From Nitrospirota bacterium (GTDB lineage Bacteria > Nitrospirota > Thermodesulfovibrionia > UBA6902): DNA of 47,139 bases. The stretch spans positions 1-47,139 of the forward strand of contig JACQZF010000075.1 in the NCBI GenBank assembly GCA_016213945.1. The letters are read 5' to 3'. The notes beneath the pieces were generated by a model. The model was given only the letters and a program-made list of their open reading frames with translations. It had not been told where the DNA came from and searched no databases. Shown here piece after piece: positions 47,020-47,139 of this stretch (positions are counted from its first letter, which is position 1; every line of letters starts with the position of its first letter). A program made the position numbers and the translations under genes.

Positions 47020-47139
47020 TTGAGACACCTCCCCTATGATAAATTAGAGTAGAAGGCGGGGAGGAGAAAAAGAAATGATAGCTGAAAAGACCAACACAGG
47101 CCGTAATATTGAAAGAGCCAGTTTGGCAACAGAGAAACC
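47007..47139 (+). mobile_element. Possible left end of an insertion sequence with first codons of its gene
   Basis: At ~47007 the integrase sequence gives way to TGTGTCAATATAGTTGAGAC, with GTGTC...GACAC arms (47008-47028) as in a terminal inverted repeat. Then GGGGAGGAG and an ATG at 47075 open a frame beginning MIAEKTNTGRNIERASLATE that runs off the window. I do not recognise the protein. The other end of the element is outside the window, so this is tentative. Confidence 0.4.

Overview
The window reads as chromosomal DNA from an uncultured or little-studied anaerobic bacterium, most likely of the Nitrospirota (Thermodesulfovibrionia-like) or a neighbouring deep-branching Gram-negative lineage. 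The case is indirect: a P-protein/HisC/TyrA/AroA aromatic operon, a Tat pair, PilF-type and pseudopilin genes, RNase Y with YmdB, an isocitrate dehydrogenase beside a homocitrate-synthase-like enzyme instead of a classical citrate synthase, and many short palindromic repeats. No rRNA is present, so the taxonomy is inference.

Layout. 1-4.2 kb is accessory: the edge of a possible transposase, a large secreted phospholipase-C-like/Ig/beta-helix protein, a TumA/TumE-type toxin-antitoxin pair, a DUF2442 gene and the relic of a second antitoxin. 4.2-10.7 kb is the aromatic amino acid operon (pheA, hisC-like, tyrA, aroA) followed by RNase R. 10.7-13.1 kb (minus) has two prepilin-like genes and a small membrane protein. 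13.2-16.0 kb (minus) is ftsH-folP. 16.1-20.1 kb (plus) has a homocitrate/Re-citrate-synthase-like gene, isocitrate dehydrogenase, a CNNM/CorC-type membrane protein and a small zinc-ribbon protein. 20.1-21.3 kb (minus) is tatA/B-tatC. 21.5-26.6 kb (plus) is dapA, a well-supported 6S RNA, rarA, rny and ymdB. An HU gene and a TPR lipoprotein follow on the minus strand, then a three-gene unit (Cys-rich protein, unknown, STAS plus winged helix) under a 25-bp palindrome.

29.3-38.7 kb is a defence island with three unrelated restriction-modification modules. They are an Eco57I/TaqI-like N6-adenine methylase with a PD-(D/E)XK nuclease, a close PvuII-type N4-cytosine methylase paired with a HEAT-repeat protein that may carry a nuclease domain, and an MjaI-type (CTAG) nuclease with a methylase fused to a degenerate SNase-like domain. 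Two AT-rich membrane-anchored proteins of unknown function lie between the modules. One of them carries a repeated K-P-x-x-[IL]-[ST/D]-acidic-[WY]-N motif and is the best candidate here for something undescribed.

38.8-46.2 kb returns to mostly core genes (DinG-type helicase, DUF1284, rmuC, dGTPase, an IHF/HU subunit, a MerR regulator, tRNA-Pro), but includes two decayed genes: a sixA lacking its catalytic RHG and an O-methyltransferase with an internal deletion. The right edge is a broken tyrosine integrase directly downstream of tRNA-Pro, itself apparently cut by an insertion element.

Two themes cross the window. Several families of short palindromic repeats occur between genes and also in frame inside genes (aroA, dinG, methylases). 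Several core genes (tatA, rnr, ftsH, perhaps the citrate-synthase-like gene) have a -10 box 6-8 nt from the start codon and no Shine-Dalgarno sequence, suggesting leaderless mRNAs.
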